From NCBI RefSeq assembly GCF_014636935.1, contig NZ_BMES01000001.1, forward strand, positions 1,927,782-1,991,781: a DNA stretch of 64,000 bases, written 5' to 3'. The notes beneath the pieces are model-generated. The model was not told the origin of the DNA. It saw only the letters and a program-made list of their open reading frames with translations, and did not search any database. The position numbers and the translations under genes were made by a program. Below, piece after piece: positions 1 to 9,890 of the stretch. The stretch comes from Alsobacter metallidurans. Lineage in GTDB: Bacteria > Pseudomonadota > Alphaproteobacteria > Rhizobiales > Beijerinckiaceae. Every line of letters starts with the position of its first letter. Position 1 is the stretch's first letter.

Positions 1-1
1 G

Positions 2-364
2 CTGGAGGAGCCGCTGGTGCTGGCCGGCGACTACAACGTCATCCCCACCGCGCGCGACGTGCACAATCCGGCCGCATGGGAGACCGACGCGCTGTTCCTG
101 CCGCGCACCCGCGCCAAGTTCCGCGAGCTGCTGGCGCTCGGCTTCACGGACGCCTTCCGGGCCTGCGACGACCGCGACGGCCAGTACACCTTCTGGGACT
201 ACCAGGCCGGCGCCTGGCAGCGGAACAACGGCATCCGCATCGACCACCTGCTCCTGTCGCCCCAGGCCGCCGACAAGCTGCAGACCTGCGTGGTCGACAA
301 GCACGTCCGCGCCTGGGAGAAGCCCTCCGACCACGTCCCGGTCTGGGTGGATTTGAAGCTGTAG
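2..364 (+). CDS. xthA: Exodeoxyribonuclease III, C-terminal part (cut by window edge)
   Basis: The frame is open from the left edge, so only about the last 120 residues are present. They match the end of exonuclease III, the Mg-dependent AP endonuclease and 3'-5' exonuclease of base excision repair. Visible family motifs are LAGDYNV (catalytic Asp/Asn), GIRIDHLLLSP and the terminal SDHVPVWVDL with the catalytic Asp-His pair. It ends with TAG and is followed by two palindromic intergenic repeats, so it is probably the last gene of its transcript. The fold family is clear. A paralogous EEP-family nuclease is the only real alternative, and the spacing of the motifs fits XthA. Confidence 0.9.
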   Translation: MEEPLVLAGDYNVIPTARDVHNPAAWETDALFLPRTRAKFRELLALGFTDAFRACDDRDGQYTFWDYQAGAWQRNNGIRIDHLLLSPQAADKLQTCVVDKHVRAWEKPSDHVPVWVDLKL

Positions 365-376
365 GGCTCATTCTCT

Positions 377-482
377 CCGTCATCCCCGGCGGCGCGAAGC
401 GCCGGGAAGGGGATCCAGGGGCAAAGGCGCTCACCCCTGGATCCCCTTCCCGACCTGCTGCGCAGGTCACCGGGGATGACGG
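377..482. repeat. Intergenic palindromic repeat (CGTCATCCCCGG type)
   Basis: A long imperfect hairpin. The left end CCGTCATCCCCGG pairs with CCGGGGATGACGG at the right end, and an inner GGGGATCCAGGGG arm pairs with CCCCTGGATCCCC. It lies between xthA and the convergent ggt gene, where it could also stop transcription. It codes for nothing. Repeats of this style are common between genes in this group of bacteria. Confidence 0.75.
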
Positions 483-510
483 CGAGGGGCGCGACCGTTG
501 CGCCACCCTG

Positions 511-609
511 CCGTCATTGCGAGCGCAGCGAAGCAATCCAGGGGCCGGGCGTAGGGCTCAACGCCTAGCCTCTAGACTGGATTGCTTCGCCTCCGGCTCG
601 CAATGACGG
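511..609. repeat. Intergenic palindromic repeat (CGTCATTGCGAG type), copy 1
   Basis: The left arm at 511-541 begins CCGTCATTGCGAGCG and ends GCAATCCAG. The right arm at 577-609 is its inverse, CTGGATTGCTTCGC to GCAATGACGG, with about 35 unpaired bases between. The same two-armed element recurs at 4293, 30846, 37518 and 37633, always outside genes, so it is a dispersed repeat family and not a gene-specific terminator. Confidence 0.85.
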
Positions 610-617
610 CGAGGCGC

Positions 618-2411
618 TCACCGCCCGATCGCGTAGGCCTGCATCAGGCGCGGTGTCGCGGCGGCGTGGAGGAGGCCGGACTCGTCTTTCTCCGCGGCCG
701 TGAGGCGGCCCACCGTCCAGGGCTCGGCGACTTCCACGGCATGGCCGCGCCGGCGCAGCTCCGCGATCGTCGCCTCGCCGACCGTGGACTCCACCATGAG
801 ATGGCCGGGCCGCGCCTCGCGCGGGTAGAACGACGACGGGAAATGCCCGGTGTGGAACAGCGGCAGGTCGATGGCCTCCTGCAGGTTGAGGCCGTGGTGC
901 ACCCGGCGCAGAAACAGCGACAGCTGCCACTGGTCCTGCTGGTCGCCGCCCGGCGTGCCGAACACCAGCGCGGGCCGGCCATCCTGCAACGCCAGCGAAG
1001 GGGTCAGCGTCGTGCGCGGGCGCTTCCGGGGTTCCAGGCTCGTCGGCAGGTCGGGCTCGAGCCAGAACATCTGCGCGCGCGAGTTCAGTGGGAAGCCGAG
1101 CTCCGGGATCACGGGCGACGACTGCAGCCAGCCGCCCGAGGGCGTGGCCGAGATCATGTTGCCCCACCGGTCGATGACGTCGATGTGCACCGTGTCGCCG
1201 CGCTTGGCGGTTTTCAGGTGCGCCATGGTGGGCTCGCCGGCCCCGACGCCGGTGCCATGGCCGCGCGTGCGCGCCAGGTTCTCCAGCGTGCGCCGCACCT
1301 GTTCCTCGAAGCCGGGGAGCACCGAGGGCCGCAGCTCCGCCGACGCCGTGTCGCCGATCAGCGTGCGGCGCTCATCCGCATGCGCGTCCGACAACAACCG
1401 ATCGATCGGCACGTCGTGGAAATCGGGGTCGCCGTAATAGGCCTCGCGGTCCGCATAGGCGAGCTTCATGGCCTCAACGACCGTGTGGATGTAGTCCGGC
1501 CCGGCCGGGTCCATCTTGCCGATGTCGAAGCCCTTCAGCAGCGACAGCGATTGCAGCAGGGCGGGGCCCTGGCCCCAGGGCCGCTGCTTGCAAACGGTCC
1601 AGCCGTGGTAGTCGTAGGTTTGCGGCTCGTCGAAGCTCGCCTGCCACTCGGCCATGTCCTGGCCGGTCAGCACAGCGCCGTTGCGCTGGCCGCTGGCGTC
1701 CATCACCTCGGTGGTGCGGCAGAAACGGTCGATGGCCTCGGCCACGAAGCCCTTCATGAAGGAATGGCGGGCCGCCTCGATCTGCTGGACCCGGTCGCCG
1801 CCGGCGCTCTCGGCCTCGCTGAGGATGCGTTCATAGGTGATCGCCAGCATGGGATTGCGGAACAGCGCCCGCGCCTTCGGGGGCTCGCCGCCCGGCAGCC
1901 AGGTGGCGGCTGAGGTCGGCCATTCCTTGGTGAAGAACTCCGCCTGGGCGGCGATGGCGTCCGCCACGCGCGGGAGCATCGGGTGGCCGTCGCGCGCGTA
2001 CGAGATCGCCGGCGCGAGAATGTCGCGCAGCGGCAGCGAGCCATGCTCCCGCAGGAGCAGCATCCAGCCGTCGAAGGCGCCCGGCACCACGGTCGCGAGC
2101 AGGCCGGAGCCCGGGATCATGTCGAGCCCGCGCCGCTTGTATTCCTCGATGGTGGCGGCGGCGGGCGTCACGCCCTGGCTGCACAGCACCTCCACCTTGC
2201 CGGTTCGTTTGGAGTAGAAAATTGCCGGCGCCTCGCCAGCGGGCCCGCACAGATGCGGCTCCACGATCTGCAGCACAAAGGCGCTCGCCGCGCAGGCGTC
2301 AAAGGCGTTGCCGCCCTTTTCCAGTATCGCCATGCCGACCGCCGAGGCGATCCAGTGCGTGGAGGTGACGACGCCGAACGTCCCCAAAATTTCGGGGCGG
2401 GTGGTGAACAT
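618..2411 (-). CDS. ggt: Gamma-glutamyltransferase, cytoplasmic (YwrD-like) type
   Basis: 597 residues, the usual length for the proenzyme. These N-terminal nucleophile enzymes hydrolyse or transfer the gamma-glutamyl group of glutathione and related peptides. The start FTTRPEILGTFGVV and the GNAFDA block are typical of the branch without a signal peptide, so it probably acts in the cytoplasm. Self-cleavage should occur before the Thr in GDTVHIDV, which becomes the nucleophile. Conserved TPSGGW and FGTPGGDQ segments follow in the small subunit. It lies 36 bases downstream of the permease genes of a peptide-type ABC importer on the same strand, so a joint role in taking up and opening gamma-glutamyl peptides is likely. 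That role is inference from position. Confidence 0.88.
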   Translation of the reverse strand: MFTTRPEILGTFGVVTSTHWIASAVGMAILEKGGNAFDACAASAFVLQIVEPHLCGPAGEAPAIFYSKRTGKVEVLCSQGVTPAAATIEEYKRRGLDMIPGSGLLATVVPGAFDGWMLLLREHGSLPLRDILAPAISYARDGHPMLPRVADAIAAQAEFFTKEWPTSAATWLPGGEPPKARALFRNPMLAITYERILSEAESAGGDRVQQIEAARHSFMKGFVAEAIDRFCRTTEVMDASGQRNGAVLTGQDMAEWQASFDEPQTYDYHGWTVCKQRPWGQGPALLQSLSLLKGFDIGKMDPAGPDYIHTVVEAMKLAYADREAYYGDPDFHDVPIDRLLSDAHADERRTLIGDTASAELRPSVLPGFEEQVRRTLENLARTRGHGTGVGAGEPTMAHLKTAKRGDTVHIDVIDRWGNMISATPSGGWLQSSPVIPELGFPLNSRAQMFWLEPDLPTSLEPRKRPRTTLTPSLALQDGRPALVFGTPGGDQQDQWQLSLFLRRVHHGLNLQEAIDLPLFHTGHFPSSFYPREARPGHLMVESTVGEATIAELRRRGHAVEVAEPWTVGRLTAAEKDESGLLHAAATPRLMQAYAIGR

Positions 2412-2447
2412 GGGGGTGGCCTGAACGTGAGAGAGGAGGGGGATGGG

Positions 2448-3326
2448 CTATGTTTCGCGCGGATCGAGGGCGTCGCGCAACCCGTCGCCGAGCAGATTGA
2501 AGCCGAGCACCGTCAGAAAGATGCCCACGCCCGGGAACATCGACATCCACCACTGGCCCTGCTGGAGGAAGTTCTTTCCCGTGTTCAGCATCGAGCCCCA
2601 GCTCGGCGCCGGCGGCTGCTGGCCGAGGCCGAGAAACGACAGGCTCGCCTCCGCGATGATCGCCTGCGCGATGATCAGCGTCGCCTGCACGAGGATGGGC
2701 GCGAAGATGTTGGGGACGATGTACTTGGCCAGGATCCAGCGGTCCGGCAGCCCGATCGCGCGGGCGCCTTCCACGTAGTCCTCGGTTTTCACCGCCAGCG
2801 TCTGCGCCCGCGTCAGCCGGGTGAAGATGGGCGCGGCCGCGATGCCGATTGCGATCATCGCGTTGGTGAGGCTCGCCCCCAGCACGCTGCCGAGCGCGAT
2901 GGCGAGAATCAGGAACGGGCAAGCGAGCATCGCCTCCGTGCAGCGCGAGATGATCGCGTCGATCCAGCCGCCGAAATAGCCGGCGATGAGCCCGAGCGGC
3001 CCGCCGATCGACACCGCAATGGTCACCGACACGATGCCGGCCAGCAGCGACGCCCGCGCCCCATAGACGACGCGTGCGAAAACGTCCCGGCCGAGATCGT
3101 CCGTGCCGAACCAGTTCAGCCACGAGGGCGCCTTGCGCACCAGCGACCACGACGTCTTGATCGGGTCCGCCGCCATCACGAGGGGTCCCAGGAAGGCGAT
3201 CAGCGCGAAGGCGATCACCACGGTTCCGCCGATCAGCGCCGAGCGGTTGCGCAAGAGCTTGCCCCAGACGCGGCTGCGCGGGGCCGGGACGGCGGCCTGT
3301 TCGGCCGTGTCGAGCGCGAGCGTCAT
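2448..3326 (-). CDS. Peptide-type ABC transporter permease, DppC family
   Basis: 292 residues, an inner-membrane subunit of an oligopeptide/dipeptide/glutathione importer. After a short cytoplasmic N-terminus with a conserved NRSALIGG stretch there are about six hydrophobic segments, and the EAA loop that contacts the ATPase reads DYVEGARAIGLPDRW. Its ATG overlaps the TGA of the partner permease as TGATG, so the two are translationally coupled. The next gene downstream is ggt. The family is sure; substrate specificity cannot be read from a permease alone. Confidence 0.92.
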   Translation of the reverse strand: MTLALDTAEQAAVPAPRSRVWGKLLRNRSALIGGTVVIAFALIAFLGPLVMAADPIKTSWSLVRKAPSWLNWFGTDDLGRDVFARVVYGARASLLAGIVSVTIAVSIGGPLGLIAGYFGGWIDAIISRCTEAMLACPFLILAIALGSVLGASLTNAMIAIGIAAAPIFTRLTRAQTLAVKTEDYVEGARAIGLPDRWILAKYIVPNIFAPILVQATLIIAQAIIAEASLSFLGLGQQPPAPSWGSMLNTGKNFLQQGQWWMSMFPGVGIFLTVLGFNLLGDGLRDALDPRET

Positions 3327-4270
3327 CAGCGGGCCCTCAGGCGGGGATTAAGGACGACATAGAGCACGTCCGCCAGCAGGTTCAGGCCGATATACCCGAT
3401 CGCGGTGCACAGCACGACGCCTTGCACCACTGCGTAGTCGCGGTTGAACACGGCGTCCACGATCAGCTTGCCGAAGCCCGGAATGGTGAAGATCTGCTCG
3501 GTCAGCACCGCGCCGGCCAGCAGTTCGCCAAACAGCAGGGTGCCGATTGTCACGACCGGGATCAGCGCGTTGCGAAGCGCATGCTTCAGGATCACCCGCG
3601 GCTCGAGGAGGCCCTTGGCGCGGGCGGTGCGGACATAGTCCTGCTTCAGCACCCCCAGCATGGCGCTGCGGGTGTGGCGCATCATCGAGGCCGCCAGCGC
3701 GTTGCCGAGCACGAAGGCCGGCATGATCATGGTCTTCAGGTTCTGCGACAGGCTCTCGCTCGGCGGCACGTAGCCGGAGGCCGGCAGCCAGTTCAGCTGC
3801 ACCGAGATCAGGAAGATCAGCAGGATGCCGAGAAAGAAGTTCGGGATCGAAAGTCCCCACAACGCCAGCGCGGTGGCCCCGTAGTCCCAGGCGCTGCCCT
3901 TGCGCACGGCCGCCATCACGCCGGCCGGGATGCCGATCAGCAGCGCGAAGCTCATCGCCATGGCGGCGAGCTGCAGCGTGACGGGCAGCTTGTCCTTGAT
4001 GAGCTGCAGCACCGGCACGCCCGTGCGCAGCGACATGCCGAGGTTGCCCTGCAGGGCCTGCCCGGCCCAGGCAAGATATTGCAGCGGCAGCGGATCGTTG
4101 AGCCGGTACTTTTCGCGCAGGAGCTCGATCACGGCCGGGTCGCGCTCCTCGCCGGCCAGCACAAGGATGGGATCGCCCGGCAGCAGCTTTTGCAGCGTGA
4201 ACACGAAAATCGAGACCAGGATGATGGTCGGGATCGCGATGAGGATTCGCCGACCGATGAAACTCAGCAT
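3326..4270 (-). CDS. Peptide-type ABC transporter permease, DppB family
   Basis: 314 residues with the DppB layout: a first membrane helix at residues 9-30 (RRILIAIPTIILVSIFVF), then the LPGDP motif of the periplasmic loop, and five further membrane segments. The EAA loop reads DYVRTARAKGLLEP. It pairs with the overlapping DppC-type permease to form the channel. Unusually, about 220 bases holding a palindromic repeat separate it from the binding-protein gene upstream, whereas the other importer genes overlap or nearly so. Confidence 0.92.
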   Translation of the reverse strand: MLSFIGRRILIAIPTIILVSIFVFTLQKLLPGDPILVLAGEERDPAVIELLREKYRLNDPLPLQYLAWAGQALQGNLGMSLRTGVPVLQLIKDKLPVTLQLAAMAMSFALLIGIPAGVMAAVRKGSAWDYGATALALWGLSIPNFFLGILLIFLISVQLNWLPASGYVPPSESLSQNLKTMIMPAFVLGNALAASMMRHTRSAMLGVLKQDYVRTARAKGLLEPRVILKHALRNALIPVVTIGTLLFGELLAGAVLTEQIFTIPGFGKLIVDAVFNRDYAVVQGVVLCTAIGYIGLNLLADVLYVVLNPRLRAR

Positions 4271-4292
4271 GGGCGGTGGTCCCGTGTCTCAT

Positions 4293-4390
4293 CCGTCATT
4301 GCGAGGAGCGGAGCGACGAAGCAATTCAGGCGCGGGGCGACGAGCTCGACGCCAGCCGCCTGGATTGCTTCGCTCCGTTCGCACGGACGG
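4293..4390. repeat. Intergenic palindromic repeat (CGTCATTGCGAG type), copy 2
   Basis: The left arm starts CCGTCATTGCGAGGAG and the right arm runs from CTGGATTGCTTCGC to CGGACGG, forming a long imperfect hairpin. It sits inside the importer operon, between the binding-protein and DppB-type genes. Confidence 0.8.
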
Positions 4391-4436
4391 CGGGGGGCGT
4401 CGTTGGGGCGCGCCCCATCCGCCCTCTCCGCGGCTG

Positions 4437-4457
4437 CCTTCTCCCGGGGGGAGAAGG
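4437..4457. repeat. Short perfect hairpin beside repeat copy 2
   Basis: CCTTCTCCC (4437-4445) pairs with GGGAGAAGG (4449-4457) around a three-base loop. It lies just downstream of the binding-protein stop codon in the minus direction. There is no clear U-run, so it may stabilise the upstream mRNA 3' end or attenuate, and need not be a full terminator. Confidence 0.5.
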
Positions 4458-4490
4458 AGCGCGCGGGGTCTTCTCTGAAAAAAGCCAGGC

Positions 4491-6031
4491 TCACGACTTC
4501 TTCACGTTCTCGAGGCGGATCATGCCGTCCGGATGGGGCTGGAAGCCCGTGACGCTCTTCTTCACGCCCCAGATCCAGCTCTCGTGGTAGATCACGATGA
4601 TCGGCAGGTCCTTGGCCAGGATCGTCTCGGCGGCGTCATAGCGCTTCTTGCGCTCGTTCACTTCGGAGAGCGTGCGGGCCTCGTCCAGCAGCTTGTCGAT
4701 CTCGGGATTGCAGTACTTCCAGTCGTTCAGGTTGCCTTTGCAGGTCACGAAGGCGTGGATGTTGCCGTCCGGGTCGGGCCGGCCGGACCAGCCATACTGG
4801 TTCGCGGCGAAGTTGCCCTTGGTGCCTTCGTTCAGCATCGTGGCGAACTCGGTGGCGCGCAGCGAGATGTGAAAGCCGCCTTCCGCCGCCATGGACTGGA
4901 TCACCTGCATCACGGCCTGCGAGCGCGGGCTGTTGGACATGGTGACTTCGAACTTCACCGGCGGCGTCACGCCGGCTTCCTTCAGAAGCGCCTTGGCCTT
5001 GTCGACGTTGCGCGCAGGGATCGGCACGCCGGCGGTGTAGTAGAAGTTCTTGGGCGAGAAATACTGGTTGCCGGGGCTGAACTGGCCCTCGAACACCACC
5101 TGGTTGATGGCCTCGCGGTCCAGCGTCAGCTCGAACGCCTGGCGCACGCGCGCGTCCTGGCCGATCGGGGTCTTCGCCCTGTCGCCATTGGCGACGTTGA
5201 TGTTGATGGCCTGGTAGCCGAGGCCCACCGCCGAGGCGGTGGTCAGGTTGGCGTCCGCCTTAGCGGTCTTCACGTCGGTCGGCTCGAGGCGCTCGATCAT
5301 GTCGAGGTCGCCGGAGCGCAGGTTGGCGAGCCGGACGGTGGAGTCCGGGATCGGCAGAAACGTGATCTTGTCGAACGAGAAGGCCTGCTTGTTCCAGTAG
5401 TCGGCGAAGCGCTCCAGCACGATGCGGTCGTTCTGCACCCGCTCCACGAACTTGTAGGGGCCCGAGCAGACCGGCTTCGTGCCCAGATTGGCGCCGAGCT
5501 CCTTGGCGGCCTTGGGCGACACCATCATGCCGGCGCGATCGGAGAGCTGCGCCAGCACGGTCACGTCCGGCTGCTTCATCACGAGCTTCACGGTCATCGG
5601 GTCGATGACCTCCACGGACGACACCGACGAGATCTCGCTCTTGCGGCGCGACTCCGGCAGCGTCTGGGCGCGCTCGATGTTGAACTTCACCGCTTCGGCG
5701 TCGAAGGGCTCGCCGTCGTGGAATTTCACGCCGCTGCGCAGCTTGAAGGTGAGGGACTTGTTGTCCGGGGCCCACTCCCACGAGGTGGCGAGGCGCGGCA
5801 CGAACTTCAGGTCCGGCGTTACGTCCACGAGCTTGTCGCACAGCGACGTGAACACGATGCGGCCCACGAAGGTGCGGGCCTGGTGCGGGTCCATGACGTC
5901 CGCGTCCTCGGCAAGGCCGATGCGCAGCGACTGCTGCGCCTGCGCGGCGCCCGCGAAGGCGACCAGCCCGGCCGCGAGGGCCGTGGCGGAGACGAGGCCC
6001 GTAAGCCTCTGGCGATTGGCGGTCTTGCTCA

Positions 6032-6035
<4 letters not shown>
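4491..6035 (-). CDS. Peptide-type ABC transporter substrate-binding protein (family 5)
   Basis: 514 residues. A signal peptide of about 34 residues ends AGAAQAQQ, so the mature protein is periplasmic. The body is a family 5 solute-binding protein (DppA/OppA/GsiB type): [18 protein letters not shown] near the N-terminus, then YNIER-like and GPYKFVE segments. It should capture peptides, or glutathione-like compounds, and hand them to the permeases. Two adjacent ATG codons are possible starts; the upstream one overlaps the preceding ATPase stop as ATGA, and GGGGAAG just before them suits the second (6032) slightly better. The substrate is not visible; the gene neighbourhood with ggt suggests gamma-glutamyl peptides. 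Confidence 0.92.
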
Positions 6036-7146
<1,111 letters not shown>

Positions 7147-7150
<4 letters not shown>

Positions 7151-8181
7151 GCGGCCTCCGTAACGTGCAGTTCAAGCGGCGCGCGGATGCAGGCGGCCTC
7201 GTGGCCGGCCGCCACCTCGATCAGGGGAGGGGGCGCGGCGTCGCAAGCCTCGATGCGGAACGGGCAGCGCGGCGCGAACCGGCAGCCTTTCGGCATGCGC
7301 TCGGGCGCAGGCACGCTGCCCGGGATGGTGGCCAGCCGCTCGTCGCGGCCGGTCAGCGAGGGCAGGGAGCCCATCAGCCCGATCGTGTAGGGGTGCTGCG
7401 GATCGTCGAAGATCTTGTCGACCGGCGCGCGCTCCACCACCCGGCCCGCATACATCACCGCAACGTCGTCCGCGACCTCGGCCACCACGCCGAGATCATG
7501 CGTGATCAGCAGCATGGCAGAGCCGGTCTCGCGCTGGAGCTGGCGGACCAGCGACAGGATCTGCGCCTGGATGGTCACGTCCAGCGCCGTGGTAGGCTCG
7601 TCGGCGATCAGCAGGCGTGGCGCGTTGGCGAGCGCCATCGCGATCATGATGCGCTGGCGCATGCCGCCCGAGAGCTGGTGAGGGAACTCGCCGAGGCGCT
7701 TCTCGGGCGCGGGAATGCGCACCTTCTTGAGCATTTCCAGGGCGACCCCGCTGGCCTGCTCGGGCGTGACGTCGCGGTGGCGCGTCACCACCTCGGCGAT
7801 CTGATCGCCGATCGTGAAGGCCGGGTTCAGCGACGTCATCGGCTCCTGGAAGATCATCGTCATCCGGTCCCCGCGCAGATCCGCGCGCTCGCGGGGATCG
7901 AGCCCGCGTACGTCGCGGCCTTCGAACAGAATTTCGCCTTGCGTGATCGCGAGCGGCGGGGAGGCGAGCAGGCCCATGATGGCGAGCGACGTCAGGCTCT
8001 TGCCGCAGCCGCTTTCACCCACGAGGCAGAGCGTCCGGCCCGCCGCGAGCGAGAAGGACACGTCTTCCACCAGCGTCGTTGAGCGCTCACGGCCATGGAC
8101 CGCGATGCTCAGGCCTTTGACGGAAAGAACGTGAGACGGCTCGGCGGGCTGGGGCGACCCGGGGGCTGGCGACATCCACAT
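7147..8181 (-). CDS. Peptide-type ABC transporter ATP-binding protein, DppD family
   Basis: 344 residues, the second ATPase and the first gene of the importer operon. Walker A is GESGCGKS, the signature [15 protein letters not shown] and Walker [13 protein letters not shown]. The C-terminal [10 protein letters not shown] cysteine motif is present, as in DppD/OppD. The four-base overlap with the DppF-type gene couples translation. A second ATG two codons later (8175) is an equally possible start. The promoter should lie in the 190 bases between this gene and the divergent small gene at 8373. Confidence 0.93.
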
Positions 8182-8372
8182 GCACTCGTTGGGCGGGAAC
8201 CCCGCACTGGCATTTGTTGTGCCAGACTAGACGCTAAGCCCCCGCGATCAAGCGGGATTTCGCATCGCGCGAGGCAACCGCAGATCGCATTCGGGCCGGT
8301 TGCGACTGGATTGTGACAATCCGCCTCAGTACCGTTCTGCCCAATTCAAGGGCTGGACGGAGTTCACCTGCC

Positions 8373-8687
8373 ATGAGCGAAAAAGCGCGCAAACGATTCT
8401 CGGAGCTGCACGAAGCCTACGAGAAGGCGCGAACCACCCGCGAATACGCGGCCGTCCTGGCGCGGGGCGGGGCTGTGGACGAGGTCGCCGCCACGTTGGC
8501 GACCGATGAGGGGCTGGATCGGTTCAAGGCCCAGCTCGAGGCGTTGGGCGACGAGCGAAAGGCGCTCAAGAAACTGGTGCGCTACGCCCGCAAGCACACC
8601 GACAAGATCGCGCCGCCCAAGGCCCCGGCTGTCGCGCCCACGCCCATCCGCAACGGCAAGCGCGCGAAGCCTGCTCCGGCGGCCTGA
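8373..8687 (+). CDS. Hypothetical small basic helical protein
   Basis: 104 residues from the ATG at 8373, chosen because GGACGGAG lies about ten bases upstream; the frame also stays open back to 8313 without a better start. The sequence is rich in Lys, Arg, Glu and Ala with heptad-like helices (SEKARKRFSELHEAYEK, LEALGDERKALKKL) and a flexible Pro/Ala/Lys tail. It has no signal peptide or membrane segment. I do not recognise a family. It is convergent with the PycTM-like gene, ending 28 bases from it. Confidence 0.6.
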   Translation: MSEKARKRFSELHEAYEKARTTREYAAVLARGGAVDEVAATLATDEGLDRFKAQLEALGDERKALKKLVRYARKHTDKIAPPKAPAVAPTPIRNGKRAKPAPAA

Positions 8688-8715
8688 TCGCCCGGGGCCT
8701 GCGAGTGGGCAGGGA

Positions 8716-9204
8716 TCAGAATCCCTTGCCCATTCCCAGAGCGGCCGCCCAAGGCAGCGCTGCGCACAGCAGGGCGAGGATCGAGCGCTTCAGCGACCGG
8801 AATTTCGAGCGCAGGATGCGTGCGTTCGTGTGGCACTGGCGCAGGACGTCTTCCAGGTAGTCCTCGTCGCTGAGTTCACGCACCTTGAGGTGGTACTCCT
8901 CGAACGGGTGGTTCGCGATCGTCCCGAAAAAGAACCACGACGGCGTGGCCCGCATGCGTGGAAACTGGCCGCGCAGCAACTCGGCCAGCGCCGCCAGCAG
9001 GGCGATCGCCGCGGCCGCGAGCACGATGGCGTAGCGCCAGTTCCATTGCGAAAGCGCCGGGATCGACGCTGAAAGCGCGCCCGTCATCGCGATCGCGATG
9101 CCGAGCACGGCCGAACTGCGCGAGTCGTGCCTCCCGATCCACTCGATCATCCGCTGCAGGCTCTTTTCGGCCCGCTCGATCTGCTTGGCTGTCGTCGACT
9201 GCAT
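8716..9204 (-). CDS. PycTM/DUF5706-like membrane protein (orphan)
   Basis: 162 residues from the ATG at 9204, preferred over 9237 because GAGG sits nine bases upstream of it. Two membrane helices lie at about residues 33-55 and 58-80 (YAIVLAAAAIALLAALAEL), then a soluble region with SWFFFGTIANHPFEEY and DYLEDVLRQCHTNARILRSKF, then a last hydrophobic segment. This order, with a HDSRSS stretch before helix 1 in place of the usual D-x-K-A, resembles the PycTM (DUF5706) effector of Pycsar anti-phage systems, which disrupts the membrane on binding cyclic CMP or UMP. No nucleotide cyclase gene lies beside it, so a defence role is unproven. The assignment rests on pattern memory. Confidence 0.5.
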   Translation of the reverse strand: MQSTTAKQIERAEKSLQRMIEWIGRHDSRSSAVLGIAIAMTGALSASIPALSQWNWRYAIVLAAAAIALLAALAELLRGQFPRMRATPSWFFFGTIANHPFEEYHLKVRELSDEDYLEDVLRQCHTNARILRSKFRSLKRSILALLCAALPWAAALGMGKGF

Positions 9205-9409
9205 CGTCCCATCCTCGGATGCGGCGAAAGGAAGCATATTACAGTGTACTTGCCAAGGTCAGGCTGTGCATTTCACGCAACTAAAGTTAAGCGGCTTCAT
9301 AGTCCAGTGAGCGGCGAGTGAAGACGTCCAACTACACTGGAAAAGACTGCACCAAATCGGAACATCCCCTGTCAGGCCGCGTTGGGTTGCCACGAGACAG
9401 GAGAACCAC

Positions 9410-9826
9410 ATGCGCAAGACTAACTTGACCATTACGGCTTTCGCCTTGGCGCTCGGCGCCATGACCGCAGCTCCTCTGGCCTATGCGGCCGCCAATGACG
9501 GCGCAGGCGGCGGCAACGCCGGCTCGGCGGGCGGCGGCGGATCGGCCGGCGGCGGCGGCGGGGTGAACGGCTCCGCTGCGGGCGGCGTAGGCGCGGGCGG
9601 CTTGGGCTCGACCGGCGGCGTCACCGGCAACGGCGCGGTAGGCGTCGGCGGTGGCGCGGGCGGATCGGCGGCCTCCAACTCGGGAGCCCCCGCTGGCTCG
9701 GGCGGCGTCGGCGCGAATTCCACCGACACGACGGGCTCGATCGGCACCTCGCCCAGCAGCGGCGACATCAAGCTCCAGGGCAACCGCCGGCTCCAGCCCA
9801 ACGGCGGCAACCAGACCAACCAGTAA
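9410..9826 (+). CDS. Glycine/alanine-rich exported protein
   Basis: 138 residues. A clear signal peptide (MRKTNLTITAFALALG, cleavage near AYAA-AND at about residue 26) is followed by roughly 80 residues of Gly, Ala and Ser in runs such as GGGGSAGGGGGVNG. The C-terminal 35 residues change to TDTTGSIGTSPSSGDIKLQGNR and an Asn/Gln-rich end. A purine-rich GACAGGAG precedes the ATG by about eight bases. The gene has its own terminator. It is probably periplasmic or extracellular and disordered or fibrous; no enzymatic motif is visible. Confidence 0.7.
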   Translation: MRKTNLTITAFALALGAMTAAPLAYAAANDGAGGGNAGSAGGGGSAGGGGGVNGSAAGGVGAGGLGSTGGVTGNGAVGVGGGAGGSAASNSGAPAGSGGVGANSTDTTGSIGTSPSSGDIKLQGNRRLQPNGGNQTNQ

Positions 9827-9846
9827 GGCGCTTGAGCCTCGACGAA

Positions 9847-9875
9847 GCCGCCCGGAACAGTCCGGGCGGCTTTTT
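9847..9875 (+). terminator. Rho-independent terminator of the glycine-rich gene
   Basis: GCCGCCCGGA (9847-9856) pairs perfectly with TCCGGGCGGC (9861-9870) around a four-base loop and is followed by TTTTT. Confidence 0.9.
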
Positions 9876-9890
9876 CGCGCGTGCTGGCGG

